Shown piece after piece: positions 1 to 8,029 of a stretch of DNA of 16,319 bases. The stretch lies in contig CAIPUQ010000428.1 of the NCBI GenBank assembly GCA_903868295.1, forward strand, positions 1 to 16,319, read 5' to 3'. Numbering within the stretch: the first letter of the stretch is position 1; each line of letters begins with the position of its first letter. This DNA is from an uncultured Roseiflexaceae bacterium (GTDB taxonomy: Bacteria; Chloroflexota; Chloroflexia; Chloroflexales; Roseiflexaceae). Under the pieces are notes generated by a model. The model was not told the DNA's origin, ran no database searches, and saw only the letters and a list, made by a program, of their open reading frames with translations. The translations under genes were made by a program, and so were the position numbers.

Positions 1-7
1 CCAACAT

Positions 8-48
8 GAAATAACGAAACACTGCGGTGCGCTCTGCGCGCCACAGTG
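8..48 (-). terminator. Probable rho-independent terminator of the amidase/globin unit
   Basis: An imperfect inverted repeat pairs 20-32 with 36-48 around a 3-base loop: 13 pairs, with one mismatch and one G-T wobble. Read on the minus strand, the hairpin follows the globin stop by about 50 bases and runs into a T-rich tail (TTTCGTTATTTC) at 8-19. The plus-strand side has no T run, so it should act on minus-strand transcripts. The tail is interrupted, so strength is uncertain. Confidence 0.55.
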
Positions 49-57
49 CTGATCGAG

Positions 58-83
58 CCGGGGTGCACACGCACCCCGGTTTT
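58..83 (+). terminator. Rho-independent terminator for a plus-strand gene left of the window
   Basis: A perfect 9-bp GC-rich stem pairs 58-66 with 71-79 around the loop ACAC, followed on the plus strand by TTTT at 80-83. No plus-strand gene lies before it inside the window. It would therefore end a transcript entering from the left, while the neighbouring hairpin at 20-48 ends the minus-strand globin transcript. Confidence 0.6.
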
Positions 84-98
84 CTGTGCCTGTCGTTC

Positions 99-512
99 CT
101 ACGTGGGGTTGGACCCGAGTGAAATCCGGTGGCTATCGGTGTCGCTGTTGATCATGAAGCGGGCTGTCGAGGCAAAGTAGGTGCGCATCGCTTCGTCGAT
201 TTCCGGGGCGAAGCCGACGTCATCCATGGCGCTGAGCATGCACTGCAACCATGCATCGGATTCGGCGTGACCGATGACAAACGGAGCATGGCGCATGCGC
301 AAGCGCGGATGTCCGCGTTGATCGATGTAGCGCGTCGGACCGCCGAAGTACTGGGTAATGAAGAGGAACTGCCATTCTTTGCCGGCAGCCAAATCGGCGG
401 GGAACATGGGTCGCAACAGTGGTGTTGCCTCGACGTTCCGATAAAAGATGTCGACAAGGAGGCGAAACGGCGCATCGCCACCGGCGCGCTCGTAAATACT
501 GCGTGCATCCAT
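99..512 (-). CDS. Group II truncated haemoglobin (2-on-2 globin)
   Basis: A small haem protein that binds O2 and other diatomic ligands. Group II members are linked to oxygen delivery, peroxidase-like chemistry or NO/ROS defence; the specific role here is unknown. The 137 residues match the normal family length. Visible landmarks, placed by analogy with Mycobacterium TrHbO, are Tyr24 (B10), Phe37 (near CD1), the run QYFGGPTRY at 54-62, then HPRLRMRHAPF at 68-78 with proximal His75 (F8), and Trp88, the G8 Trp typical of groups II and III. The ATG at 512 sits three bases after the stop of the upstream amidase gene, with AGGAG about 11 bases before it inside that gene. The two are almost certainly cotranscribed. 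The last ~15 residues are a polar tail beyond the globin fold. Confidence 0.93.
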   Translation of the reverse strand: MDARSIYERAGGDAPFRLLVDIFYRNVEATPLLRPMFPADLAAGKEWQFLFITQYFGGPTRYIDQRGHPRLRMRHAPFVIGHAESDAWLQCMLSAMDDVGFAPEIDEAMRTYFASTARFMINSDTDSHRISLGSNPT

Positions 513-515
513 ACG

Positions 516-1919
516 TTAGAGTGCTCCTACGGGATTACGCCGCTGTGCGCTGGCCATCAAGGTGCCGAGGCGATGGACGATGTTCCACTCCGGTGCCTTC
601 GAAAAGAGCACATCATCGGCGTATACCTGGTAGACATATTGCGTGTCGCCGATTTTGAGGGGGCTCGATGGCCCGAGCGGCGTGCCCAATGCCCATTGCC
701 GCGAGAGGATGTGCATCTGTTGGTCGGCGACATAGGTGACCTTCATGGCACGGTACGTTTCGGCCAAAAGGGTATCGCGAAGCGTCACGGCCCAGCTGTC
801 GATCATCCCGCCGAGATCGCTGACAATCGCCATCTTCTTCCAGTCGACCTTGGTCGGGTCGTCACCCCGCACATAGACGGTGTTGCCCGCAAAGACCTGA
901 TAGACGTACATCACACCGCCGATGTCACGCATTGCTGCTGGGGCGAGCGGCGGGCCGATGAAGCGATTGGCAAACAGAAAGAGATGGAACGGGTTGTCGG
1001 GGCGAAAGCTCGTCCCACCAGCCCGCAGGGTCTCGTCGAGGAGGAACCGTTCGAACGTCTTTTCTGCAGGCACGTTGGTGCCAATCGTCTGCCACATGCT
1101 GGCTGGACGATTCCAGCCGGGGACTTCCATGTACAAGGTATCTTGGGCAAACGGCAGAATGGTGTAGGTTTTGCCGTTGTAGGTCGCAGTAGAGGCTTTG
1201 GCGACGGGGAGCCCAATGCGTTGTTCGAGGGCTGCCTGATAAAACGGCTCGTACGCGCTGAAATCATTGCCGCGCATTTGCCAGGCCTGGCTCATCAACT
1301 GCTTTTGGAGCTGTTGTGTGTCTGGTGCAGGGGTACCGATGGCGAACGGCTTGATGGCCGGCAATGCCGGATTGACACGGAGCCACTGCTCTATTTCGGG
1401 GATGACCCAATCGAGGGTGACGGCTTTGCCGGGGCAGGTTTTGGTGCTGTAGTCACGGTGAAATCCGATGAGCTGCGCAGGCTTCATCCCGAGGCGCAGT
1501 GCCAGACCTCCAATAATAGCCGTTGTGTTTTCCCATACCGCTCCGCTTGGGCGATTGACGTCGTAGTCGCCCACCATCTCGAGGCCGAGGGTATACCAGC
1601 CTTTGCTGAAGTTGCCGTTGCCTTGGCCGGCGTGGACGCCGAGTTCACGCATCGGGGTAAACAGCCAAATACCGTCAGGTGCAGCGAAAAAATGCGGTGC
1701 TGCGGTCCATCCCATGGTCGAAAAGTAATGTTGCATGCCCTGCATGCTTTTGAGGCCTTGCCACTGTGCCACGGTAGGGCGCCACGTGTGATGGACAATC
1801 ACTTTGGAAGGCATGACCGGTCCGAATTGGTACGACGCAATATACCCCAGCCATTCGGGGATGGTGAGTTTGCGACCAATCATAGGCGGAGTGCCGGTGG
1901 GACCAAAATCGGCGATCAT
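516..1919 (-). CDS. Zinc N-acetylmuramoyl-L-alanine amidase (Amidase_2/PGRP fold) with three C-terminal repeats
   Basis: Predicted to cut the amide bond between N-acetylmuramic acid and L-Ala in peptidoglycan. The amidase domain covers about residues 35-175. His44 (in VIVHHTWRP), His154 and Cys162 would bind zinc. HRDYSTKTCPG at 154-164 keeps the H-x5-K-x-C spacing of T7 lysozyme (His122, Lys128, Cys130). The Tyr46 position of T7 lysozyme appears to be Pro75 (APHFFAAPDG), so catalysis may differ. Residues ~200-455 form three degenerate ~80-residue repeats, each ending in a Y-x-YQVFA-like strand and a P-x-W motif. No signal peptide is visible, so the export route is unclear. I chose the ATG at 1919 (467 aa) because AAAGGAGG lies six bases upstream. 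An open frame continues to 2033 without a comparable ribosome site. The globin gene follows immediately. Confidence 0.88.
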   Translation of the reverse strand: MIADFGPTGTPPMIGRKLTIPEWLGYIASYQFGPVMPSKVIVHHTWRPTVAQWQGLKSMQGMQHYFSTMGWTAAPHFFAAPDGIWLFTPMRELGVHAGQGNGNFSKGWYTLGLEMVGDYDVNRPSGAVWENTTAIIGGLALRLGMKPAQLIGFHRDYSTKTCPGKAVTLDWVIPEIEQWLRVNPALPAIKPFAIGTPAPDTQQLQKQLMSQAWQMRGNDFSAYEPFYQAALEQRIGLPVAKASTATYNGKTYTILPFAQDTLYMEVPGWNRPASMWQTIGTNVPAEKTFERFLLDETLRAGGTSFRPDNPFHLFLFANRFIGPPLAPAAMRDIGGVMYVYQVFAGNTVYVRGDDPTKVDWKKMAIVSDLGGMIDSWAVTLRDTLLAETYRAMKVTYVADQQMHILSRQWALGTPLGPSSPLKIGDTQYVYQVYADDVLFSKAPEWNIVHRLGTLMASAQRRNPVGAL

Positions 1920-1954
1920 GGACGACCTCCTTTGATTTTGTACTACAGATGGTA

Positions 1955-1984
1955 AGAATAGCACGCTGGTTGCCGTATCGTCAA
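1955..1984 (-). promoter_or_regulatory. Candidate sigma-70-type promoter for the amidase/globin unit
   Basis: On the minus strand, TTGACG (1979-1984) and TATTCT (1955-1960) are separated by 18 bases. The expected start lies about 30 bases before the amidase ribosome site and ATG. The -35 matches 5 of 6 consensus bases and the -10 matches 4 of 6. No other candidate of this quality stands out in the 176-base divergent gap. Confidence 0.45.
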
Positions 1985-2037
1985 CGCGGTCGGCTCCGCC
2001 ATGGCGAGGTTGCACTTGTCTAACAATCCGCATTGAA

Positions 2038-2068
2038 TTGCCTCAAACCCGAACCGGTAGCGTACAAT
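2038..2068 (+). promoter_or_regulatory. Weak candidate promoter for the Ppx/GppA-HD gene
   Basis: TACAAT at 2063-2068 is a good -10 hexamer, placed to start transcription about 20 bases before the ATG at 2096. The best -35 is TTGCCT at 2038-2043 with a long 19-base spacer. TTGAAT at 2033 is too far away at 24 bases. The -10 is the convincing part. Confidence 0.33.
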
Positions 2069-2095
2069 ACAAACAGAATGGTATACGGGGTAGTT

Positions 2096-3592
2096 ATGCA
2101 ACAGCGCATCGCAATCATTGATTTGGGCTCGAACACCACCCGTATGATTGTGGTTGGGTATATTCCACAGCAGACGTACAAACTCATTGACGAAGTACGC
2201 GAGGCAGTGCGGCTTGCACATGGCATCGGTACAGACGGGAAGCTCCAAGACATCCCCATGAACCGTGCTATCAAGACGATGCGACTCTTCCATCAGATGT
2301 GCCGTGGCAGTGGGGTAGACACAATCGTACCGGTTGCCACCAGTGCGGTGCGTGAGGCCACCAATCGCGAAGAGTTCCTCGACCGTGTCGAGGCCGAAGC
2401 GGGGTTGCGCTTCCGCGTGCTGACGGCCAGCGAAGAAGCCTACTATGGATATTTGGGTGCAATCAATACCTTGAATGTGCGGAACGGCAGTGTGATAGAC
2501 ATCGGTGGCGGGAGCACGCAGGTAACCGTGGTGCGCCAACGCGCCGTCGAAGCGAGCATCAGTCGTCCGATTGGTGCGGTTCGCCTGACCGATCGCTACG
2601 TCAACAGCGACCCGATTAGTGCCAAAGATAGCAAAACCCTCGAAAAAGCCATTGCTGCGCAGTTTGACGACGTACCGTGGTTGGTCGGTCAAGGTGGTGA
2701 ACTAGCCGGTATCGGCGGTACCATCCGGGCGTTGGCCGAAATAGATCAGAAGCTCCGCAACCATCCCATCGACCGCGTCCATGGGCATGCACTGAGCAGC
2801 GAGCGTGTCTACGAGTTGTATGAGCTGTTCCGTGGGTTGTCGGTCAAGCAGCGAGAAAACATCCCTGGCTTGAGCAAAGACCGGGCTGATTTGATCTTGG
2901 CGGGTAGCGCTATCCTCACCGAAGTGATGCGCCGCGGCAAGTACAAACGCATCATGATCAGTGGACAAGGGCTCCGCGAAGGCATCTTTTTTGAGCACTT
3001 CATGCAGCAGCACGCACCGCTTATTCCAGATATTCGTGCCTTTAGTGTGCAAAACTTGGCACGGTTGTACAACTACGAAGTGACGCACTCGGCCAAGGTA
3101 CGTGAGTTGGCGGTGTCGATGTTTGACCAACTCTTGCCGTTACATGGGTTCGATACAACGGCACGCGAACTGCTCGGGCATGCGGCGATTCTGCACGACA
3201 TCGGCAATGCGGTCAATTACTACGATCATCACAAACACGGGGCGTATTTGTTGGTCAACAGTCCAATGCAGGGGTTCGATCACCGCGAGGTGGCGATTCT
3301 CGCGTTGTTGGTCCGTTACCATCGCAAAGGCGACGTGTCGGTCGATAATTACGCAGCAGTACTGAACCCGGGGGATGATGTACTCGTCGCCAAATTGTCC
3401 GCTTTGCTGCGCCTGGCAGAGTTCTTGGAGCGCCGCAAGAACCAGGTTGTCCAAAACATCCATGTCGAGATCGGCAAAACCGTGCGCATGGTGACGCAAG
3501 CCGCCGGCGACAACACCGTCGAGGTGTGGGATGCCAATCGGGCAGCGGGCTTGTTTCGCAAAGCATTTGGGTGCGATATCGAAATTCTCTAG
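2096..3592 (+). CDS. Ppx/GppA family phosphatase with C-terminal HD domain
   Basis: A 498-residue exopolyphosphatase / (p)ppGpp-pentaphosphate phosphohydrolase-type protein acting in phosphate storage or stringent-response turnover. Sequence alone does not separate the two activities. The N-terminal half is an ASKHA fold: phosphate-1 loop AIIDLGSNTTR (6-16), the SEEA motif at 112-115 where E. coli Ppx has catalytic Glu121, phosphate-2 loop VIDIGGGSTQ (133-142), and the GIGGTIRALAEID turn at 205-217. The C-terminal part (~325-455) is an HD domain, with His331 and the pair HD at 367-368 followed by a His-rich stretch, as in long GppA-type enzymes. I start at the ATG at 2096 because the ASKHA strand begins two residues later and GGGG lies five bases upstream. 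A TTG at 2033 and an ATG at 2078 extend the frame but add no recognisable domain. The stop overlaps the ftsK stop on the other strand. Confidence 0.92.
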   Translation: MQQRIAIIDLGSNTTRMIVVGYIPQQTYKLIDEVREAVRLAHGIGTDGKLQDIPMNRAIKTMRLFHQMCRGSGVDTIVPVATSAVREATNREEFLDRVEAEAGLRFRVLTASEEAYYGYLGAINTLNVRNGSVIDIGGGSTQVTVVRQRAVEASISRPIGAVRLTDRYVNSDPISAKDSKTLEKAIAAQFDDVPWLVGQGGELAGIGGTIRALAEIDQKLRNHPIDRVHGHALSSERVYELYELFRGLSVKQRENIPGLSKDRADLILAGSAILTEVMRRGKYKRIMISGQGLREGIFFEHFMQQHAPLIPDIRAFSVQNLARLYNYEVTHSAKVRELAVSMFDQLLPLHGFDTTARELLGHAAILHDIGNAVNYYDHHKHGAYLLVNSPMQGFDHREVAILALLVRYHRKGDVSVDNYAAVLNPGDDVLVAKLSALLRLAEFLERRKNQVVQNIHVEIGKTVRMVTQAAGDNTVEVWDANRAAGLFRKAFGCDIEIL

Positions 3593-6111
3593 TCGATGTC
3601 GTTGCCGGGTACACGCGGGCCGTTTGCGGGGGTCGACAAGACCTCGCGCGAGCGGCCTTCTTCGGCGGGTCCGACGATACCGTGTTCCTCGAGCAGATCG
3701 ATGAGTTGTGATGCCTTGCTGTAGCCGATCCGTAAGCGCCGTTGGAGCAACGATGCCGAAGCCCGTTTGTGCTGTTGGACCAGGCGTATCGCTTCGGGGA
3801 GCAAACCGTCTTGCTCGGTGGCCGACAAGAACTCGGCGATGGGTTGCATGGGCGCGAGCACTTCGTCGGCATCGAAGTCTACAGGGATCACGTCGTCGGC
3901 ATGCGGCACAGGCTCGCGTGGGCTGACCGGCAAGCGTTCGACACGGGCCAACTCGGGTTGCAGGTCGGCGGCGACCGGGGTGGGAGTATATGCCGCAGGC
4001 GGAGGGGAGATCGTGTCGTCTGCGTCAGCATCCGACGGCGTGGCAATGGCATCGTCTTCGGGGGGCTTGGCAGCCCGCCAAAAGCGCACGATATGCTCGA
4101 CTTCGTCATCGGTGAGGTAGGTGCCTTGGACGCGCAGGGTACGTGGCGAATCAGCCGGGGTAAACAGCATGTCACCGCGGCCGAGCAGTTGTTCGGCACC
4201 GGGCTGGTCGAGAATGACGCGTGAGTCGATTTGTGAGGTGACCGCAAATGCCATACGTGAGGGGAAGTTGGCTTTGATGAGCCCCGTCACCACATCCACC
4301 GATGGGCGTTGGGTCGCAATGATGAGGTGGATCCCCGTTGCCCGGGCCATTTGGGCGAGCCGGCAGATGAGGGTCTCGACATCGTCCGGAGCCATCATCA
4401 TCAGGTCGGCAAGCTCGTCGATGATGATGACGATGTACGGCATCGTCTCGAGGTCGGTGCGTTCGCGTGCCAAGGCACGGTAGCTGTCGAGGTTACGCAC
4501 GCCGTTTTTGGCAAAGAGTTTGTAGCGACGTTCCATCTCGCGCACTGCCCACTTGAGGGTGGGGACGACGCGCTCGACCTCGGTTACCACGGGTGCCAAG
4601 AGGTGCGGGATGCCGTTATAGCCGACCAGCTCGACCCGTTTGGGGTCGACCATGATGAACTTGAGGTCGTCTGGCGTATGGCGCATCAGCAATGCACAGA
4701 TGAAGCAGTTGATGGCCACCGATTTACCGCTGCCGGTGCTGCCGGCGACTAACAGATGGGGCATACGCTCCATCCCGGCGACGATGGGCATGCCCGAGAC
4801 GTCCTTGCCCAGTGGCAGGCGGAGCTTGGCTTTGGAACGGACGAATTCGTCGCTCTCGACGATGTCTCGTAACGCCACCGTACTAATCGACGAATTGGGG
4901 ATTTCGATGCCAACCACCGATTTGCCGGGGATGGGTGCTTCGATACGGATCGACGGGGCGGCCAATGCAAGGGCCAAGTCTTTGTCGAGGGTGGTGATTT
5001 TGTTGACTTTGACGCCGACGGCTGGTTGCAGTTCGTATTGTGTGACCGCCGGTCCCACGTTGATGTTGACCACCCGTGCCTCGACCTTGAAGCTCGCCAG
5101 GGTGTCCTCAATGAGCCGTGACTTATTGCGGTGTTCGTCATCGTGCACCTCGGCTTCGACCGAGTAGCGCAGCAAATCCGGCGAAGGGAGTGCCCAGGCG
5201 CGGTATGAGCTCCCGTTTTCGGGGATGTCGAAAGTGGTTTGGACCGCGACCCCGGGGATCGATGTGCGCGTGTTGATGGGCACGGGAGGGCGTGCGGGTG
5301 CAGCAGGAGTCGGCTCGGTGGTATCACTCGTGACGGTCGTATCGGCTGGTGCAGGCAGGATTGCCTTTTTTTGGGTGGCAGTGGGTCGTGCCGGCACAGC
5401 GCTGTCGATGGGGCGCTCGAGGATTGCTGCCAGTTCGTCGTCGTAATCGATGGGTACTGCGGTTTTGGGCTGGACGGTGGTGCGCCGTACGGGAACCTCG
5501 GCACGGCGACCGGTGGTCGCCGGCAGACCAATGTTGACGCCACGGATGCGGGTATATACCGCAGCAGCACCCTGTTTGAGCACACTCAGGAGTTGCATCA
5601 CCGTGAAGTCAAACGCCAACATACCACCGATGAGTAGTCCGAGTGCAGTAATTGCTGCAGTCGCGGGTCGGCCAATACCCGTCCCAAAAATGACCGCAAA
5701 AAAATGCCCGACCACACCACCACCAATGCCCGGGCGGACATCGCCGGCTCCGACAAAAAACTCGAGCGACAACAAAATACACAGAATGAATATGGTCATC
5801 CCGGTCAATTGCCAGCCGCGGCTGTGATTGGGATTGTTTTGACCACGTATAAACATCAAGACGCCGACGACGCCCATAAACAACGGTAGGACGAGTGCGC
5901 CCCAACCGAAGAAATACTCCATCCACACCTTCCAGGTGCTACCGACAGTGCCTGCACTGCCTGTCACATAGAAGATGCTGGTGACCCCGGCGATTGCCAA
6001 CAATGACAGTGCCGTCAGCTCGATACGATGCTCGGGGCGGAGTGTCGAGGCGGCACTCGCGCGGCGGCGCCGTGGGGTGCGCTCGGTGCTTGGGATTTTT
6101 GCCTTGCTCAT
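3589..6111 (-). CDS. ftsK: DNA translocase FtsK/SpoIIIE
   Basis: A membrane-anchored ATPase that pumps DNA at the division septum and coordinates chromosome dimer resolution. The 840-residue protein has an Arg-rich start, then about four transmembrane helices between ~30 and 175. A Pro/Thr/Ala-rich linker (~200-305) precedes the alpha and beta motor domains. Walker A is GSTGSGKS (457-464) and Walker B is VIIIDELADL with Asp565 and Glu566. The QRPSVDVVTGLIKANFPSRM segment (601-620) is typical of the family. The C-terminal gamma winged helix (~768-822) contains RRLRIGYSKASQLIDLLEEHG (791-811), the DNA-reading helix region. Unusually, ~85 Pro/Asp-rich residues (~682-766) separate motor and gamma. 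I chose the ATG at 6111 because GGAG lies five bases upstream; an in-frame ATG at 6153 has no clear site. recJ ends 78 bases upstream. Confidence 0.96.
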   Translation of the reverse strand: MSKAKIPSTERTPRRRRASAASTLRPEHRIELTALSLLAIAGVTSIFYVTGSAGTVGSTWKVWMEYFFGWGALVLPLFMGVVGVLMFIRGQNNPNHSRGWQLTGMTIFILCILLSLEFFVGAGDVRPGIGGGVVGHFFAVIFGTGIGRPATAAITALGLLIGGMLAFDFTVMQLLSVLKQGAAAVYTRIRGVNIGLPATTGRRAEVPVRRTTVQPKTAVPIDYDDELAAILERPIDSAVPARPTATQKKAILPAPADTTVTSDTTEPTPAAPARPPVPINTRTSIPGVAVQTTFDIPENGSSYRAWALPSPDLLRYSVEAEVHDDEHRNKSRLIEDTLASFKVEARVVNINVGPAVTQYELQPAVGVKVNKITTLDKDLALALAAPSIRIEAPIPGKSVVGIEIPNSSISTVALRDIVESDEFVRSKAKLRLPLGKDVSGMPIVAGMERMPHLLVAGSTGSGKSVAINCFICALLMRHTPDDLKFIMVDPKRVELVGYNGIPHLLAPVVTEVERVVPTLKWAVREMERRYKLFAKNGVRNLDSYRALARERTDLETMPYIVIIIDELADLMMMAPDDVETLICRLAQMARATGIHLIIATQRPSVDVVTGLIKANFPSRMAFAVTSQIDSRVILDQPGAEQLLGRGDMLFTPADSPRTLRVQGTYLTDDEVEHIVRFWRAAKPPEDDAIATPSDADADDTISPPPAAYTPTPVAADLQPELARVERLPVSPREPVPHADDVIPVDFDADEVLAPMQPIAEFLSATEQDGLLPEAIRLVQQHKRASASLLQRRLRIGYSKASQLIDLLEEHGIVGPAEEGRSREVLSTPANGPRVPGNDID

Positions 6112-6189
6112 GCCTACTCCGCCATTACTACAGACGATACTACGAGAGTACACGAAAATCTACGGATATGCAACAAGTAGACATAAAAA

Positions 6190-7962
6190 CTACTCGTGTG
6201 TGAGGAGAGGTGCCTGTGGTGCAGCATCGCGGGGGCGGGCCGAGCGCAGGTCGTGCAGGATGAGTTGGACCTCGACGCGGCCGTTCCATTCGTTGCGTTG
6301 GGGGTGAAAGACGATATCGACTGCCGGGATGCGGGTGAAGTGATGGGAGTGTGCGCCTTCGCCCCAGACAATGGCGGTCATGACGCGACCTGCGAGGTCG
6401 AGCTTGAGTCTGAGGTGTTTATTGTCGCTCCCCATCGGTTGCGCCGAGATGACGCGGCAATTGCGTGCCAACAACACGGCCGAATGATTGCTGTGCCCAC
6501 ACGGCTCGAGCTGCGCGAGTTCGTTGACGAGGTCCAAGCTGATGGCATCGTGTGGTACCTCACTGTCGATGTGGAGCGTGCGCACCCCAACTTGGATGTC
6601 GTGGGCAGCTGCGTATTCGTTGAGCAGACGGCGCAAGGTGTCGATCTGGCTAGATTCGATGGTAAAGCCGGCAGCAGCTGCGTGCCCACCCATTTTGACG
6701 AAGGTTGCGCCGCAGTTGCGTAGGGCCTCGACCATGTTGATCATGCCGCCAGAGCGTGCCGACCCACGCGAATGTGGTTCGCCGCGTTCGATGATGATGG
6801 CTGGCCGCGCGAACTGTTCGGCGATGCGGGCTGCAGCGAGACCAACCAACCCGGCATGTGCGTCGGGGTCAGCATGCACGATGATGCGGTCATACGCATC
6901 GGGCGTGTCGTGCTGGGCAGTCAGTGCAGCAGCGACGCGTTCTTGGAGGAGTTTGGTCTGGTGTTGTCGTTCGATGTTGGTCTCGTTGAGATGCTGTGCT
7001 TTGGCCTGCGCCTCGAGAAAATCCTCGGTCAAGAGGAGTTCGTAGGCGGGCACGGCGTCTTCGAGTCGACCGGCTGCGTTGATACGTGGCCCGAGTTTGA
7101 AGCCGATGTCATCGGCTTTGAGTGCTGCTGGGGTGATGCCAGCGACAGCGATGAGGGCGCGGATGCCAGGTCGTTGGCTATTAGCAAGGACATGCAGTCC
7201 GCGGGCCACGAGTGAACGGTTTTCGCCCTGTAATGGTCCCAAATCCGCAACGGTTCCGAGTGCCACCAAATCGAGCAAATTGGTCATCTGTTCGTTGCTG
7301 AGGGGCATGCCGAGGAGCCCAATTGCTTCGATGAGTTTGTAGGCAATGCCGACGCCGACGAGCCCTTTGTCGGGGTAGGGGCATTGCGCTAGTTTGGGGT
7401 TGACCACGGCAGTGGCAACGGGGAGCTCGGCAGGCGGCGCGTGGTGGTCGGTAATAATCACATCCATACCCAGTTCACGAGCCAAAGCGACCTCAGACAC
7501 GTTGCTGATTCCGCAGTCAACGGTCACCAACAGCTTCACGCCGCTCTGTGCGAGGCGATGCATCGCCTCGTGGTTCAGGCCATAGCCCTCGGTAGTGCGG
7601 TGGGGGATGTATGGGGCGATGTTGGCACCGAGCTGTTGGAACGCATCGCAGATGAGGCTGGTTGCCGTGATGCCATCGGCATCGAAGTCACCGTAGACGG
7701 CGATAGCCTCTTGCTCGTGGATGGCGGTGATGACGCGTTGGGCGGCTGCCCGCATATCGTGCATCAGCAACGGGTCGTGGTGCGGATCACGGCACGCCAA
7801 AAACTGTTGGATGGCAGGCACCGACGTAAAGCCACGACCGTACAAGAGCCGGGCCATGAAGGTGCTGATGTGACTGCCCTCGGCCAGTGCATCGATATGC
7901 GCTGCGGGGGCTATTGGGGCGAGTTCCCAATGCATCTGTTTGAGTGAGAGGCGTATTGTCAT
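6190..7962 (-). CDS. recJ: Single-stranded-DNA-specific 5'-3' exonuclease RecJ
   Basis: A DHH-superfamily nuclease that degrades ssDNA 5' to 3' in RecF-pathway recombination, base-excision repair and mismatch repair. The protein is 590 residues, normal for the family. Metal-binding motifs are clear: VYGDFDADGITA with Asp92, Asp94 and Asp96; TVDCGIS with Asp149; ITDHHAPP with the DHH triad at 172-174; and GPRINAAGRL (291-300). The DHHA1 signature GGHAAAAGF is at 425-433, followed by an OB-like C-terminal domain. The usual PFGxGN motif at that domain's start reads EPCGHSN (486-492), a divergent version. The ATG at 7962 is preceded by GAGGAA with good spacing; the frame stays open for 72 more codons upstream, overlapping the neighbour, and I regard those as noncoding. 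It probably shares a transcript with the zinc-finger gene (67-base gap) and perhaps ftsK (78-base gap). Confidence 0.95.
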   Translation of the reverse strand: MTIRLSLKQMHWELAPIAPAAHIDALAEGSHISTFMARLLYGRGFTSVPAIQQFLACRDPHHDPLLMHDMRAAAQRVITAIHEQEAIAVYGDFDADGITATSLICDAFQQLGANIAPYIPHRTTEGYGLNHEAMHRLAQSGVKLLVTVDCGISNVSEVALARELGMDVIITDHHAPPAELPVATAVVNPKLAQCPYPDKGLVGVGIAYKLIEAIGLLGMPLSNEQMTNLLDLVALGTVADLGPLQGENRSLVARGLHVLANSQRPGIRALIAVAGITPAALKADDIGFKLGPRINAAGRLEDAVPAYELLLTEDFLEAQAKAQHLNETNIERQHQTKLLQERVAAALTAQHDTPDAYDRIIVHADPDAHAGLVGLAAARIAEQFARPAIIIERGEPHSRGSARSGGMINMVEALRNCGATFVKMGGHAAAAGFTIESSQIDTLRRLLNEYAAAHDIQVGVRTLHIDSEVPHDAISLDLVNELAQLEPCGHSNHSAVLLARNCRVISAQPMGSDNKHLRLKLDLAGRVMTAIVWGEGAHSHHFTRIPAVDIVFHPQRNEWNGRVEVQLILHDLRSARPRDAAPQAPLLTHE

Positions 7963-8029
7963 AGTGTTCCTCGCTGTCGCGGCGGGTGTAGATCCTACTA
8001 GTACTACCGTTGCAGGGGTACGCCCCCGG

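Noticed and set aside
129..1955. A 608-codon open frame on the plus strand opposite the amidase and globin genes.
   Set aside because: Its translation shows no family motif, and it lies wholly antisense to two genes with intact catalytic or haem-binding residues. Long antisense frames are common in GC-rich coding DNA.
1943..2692. A 249-codon minus-strand frame covering the promoter gap and the start of the Ppx/GppA gene.
   Set aside because: It is antisense to the ASKHA phosphate loops and contains no recognisable domain; the amidase promoter and ribosome site fall within it.
6120..6189. A possible terminator hairpin between recJ and ftsK (about 6170-6195).
   Set aside because: The 7-bp stem with a wobble has a T-rich loop but no T run after it, so it would not act as an intrinsic terminator.
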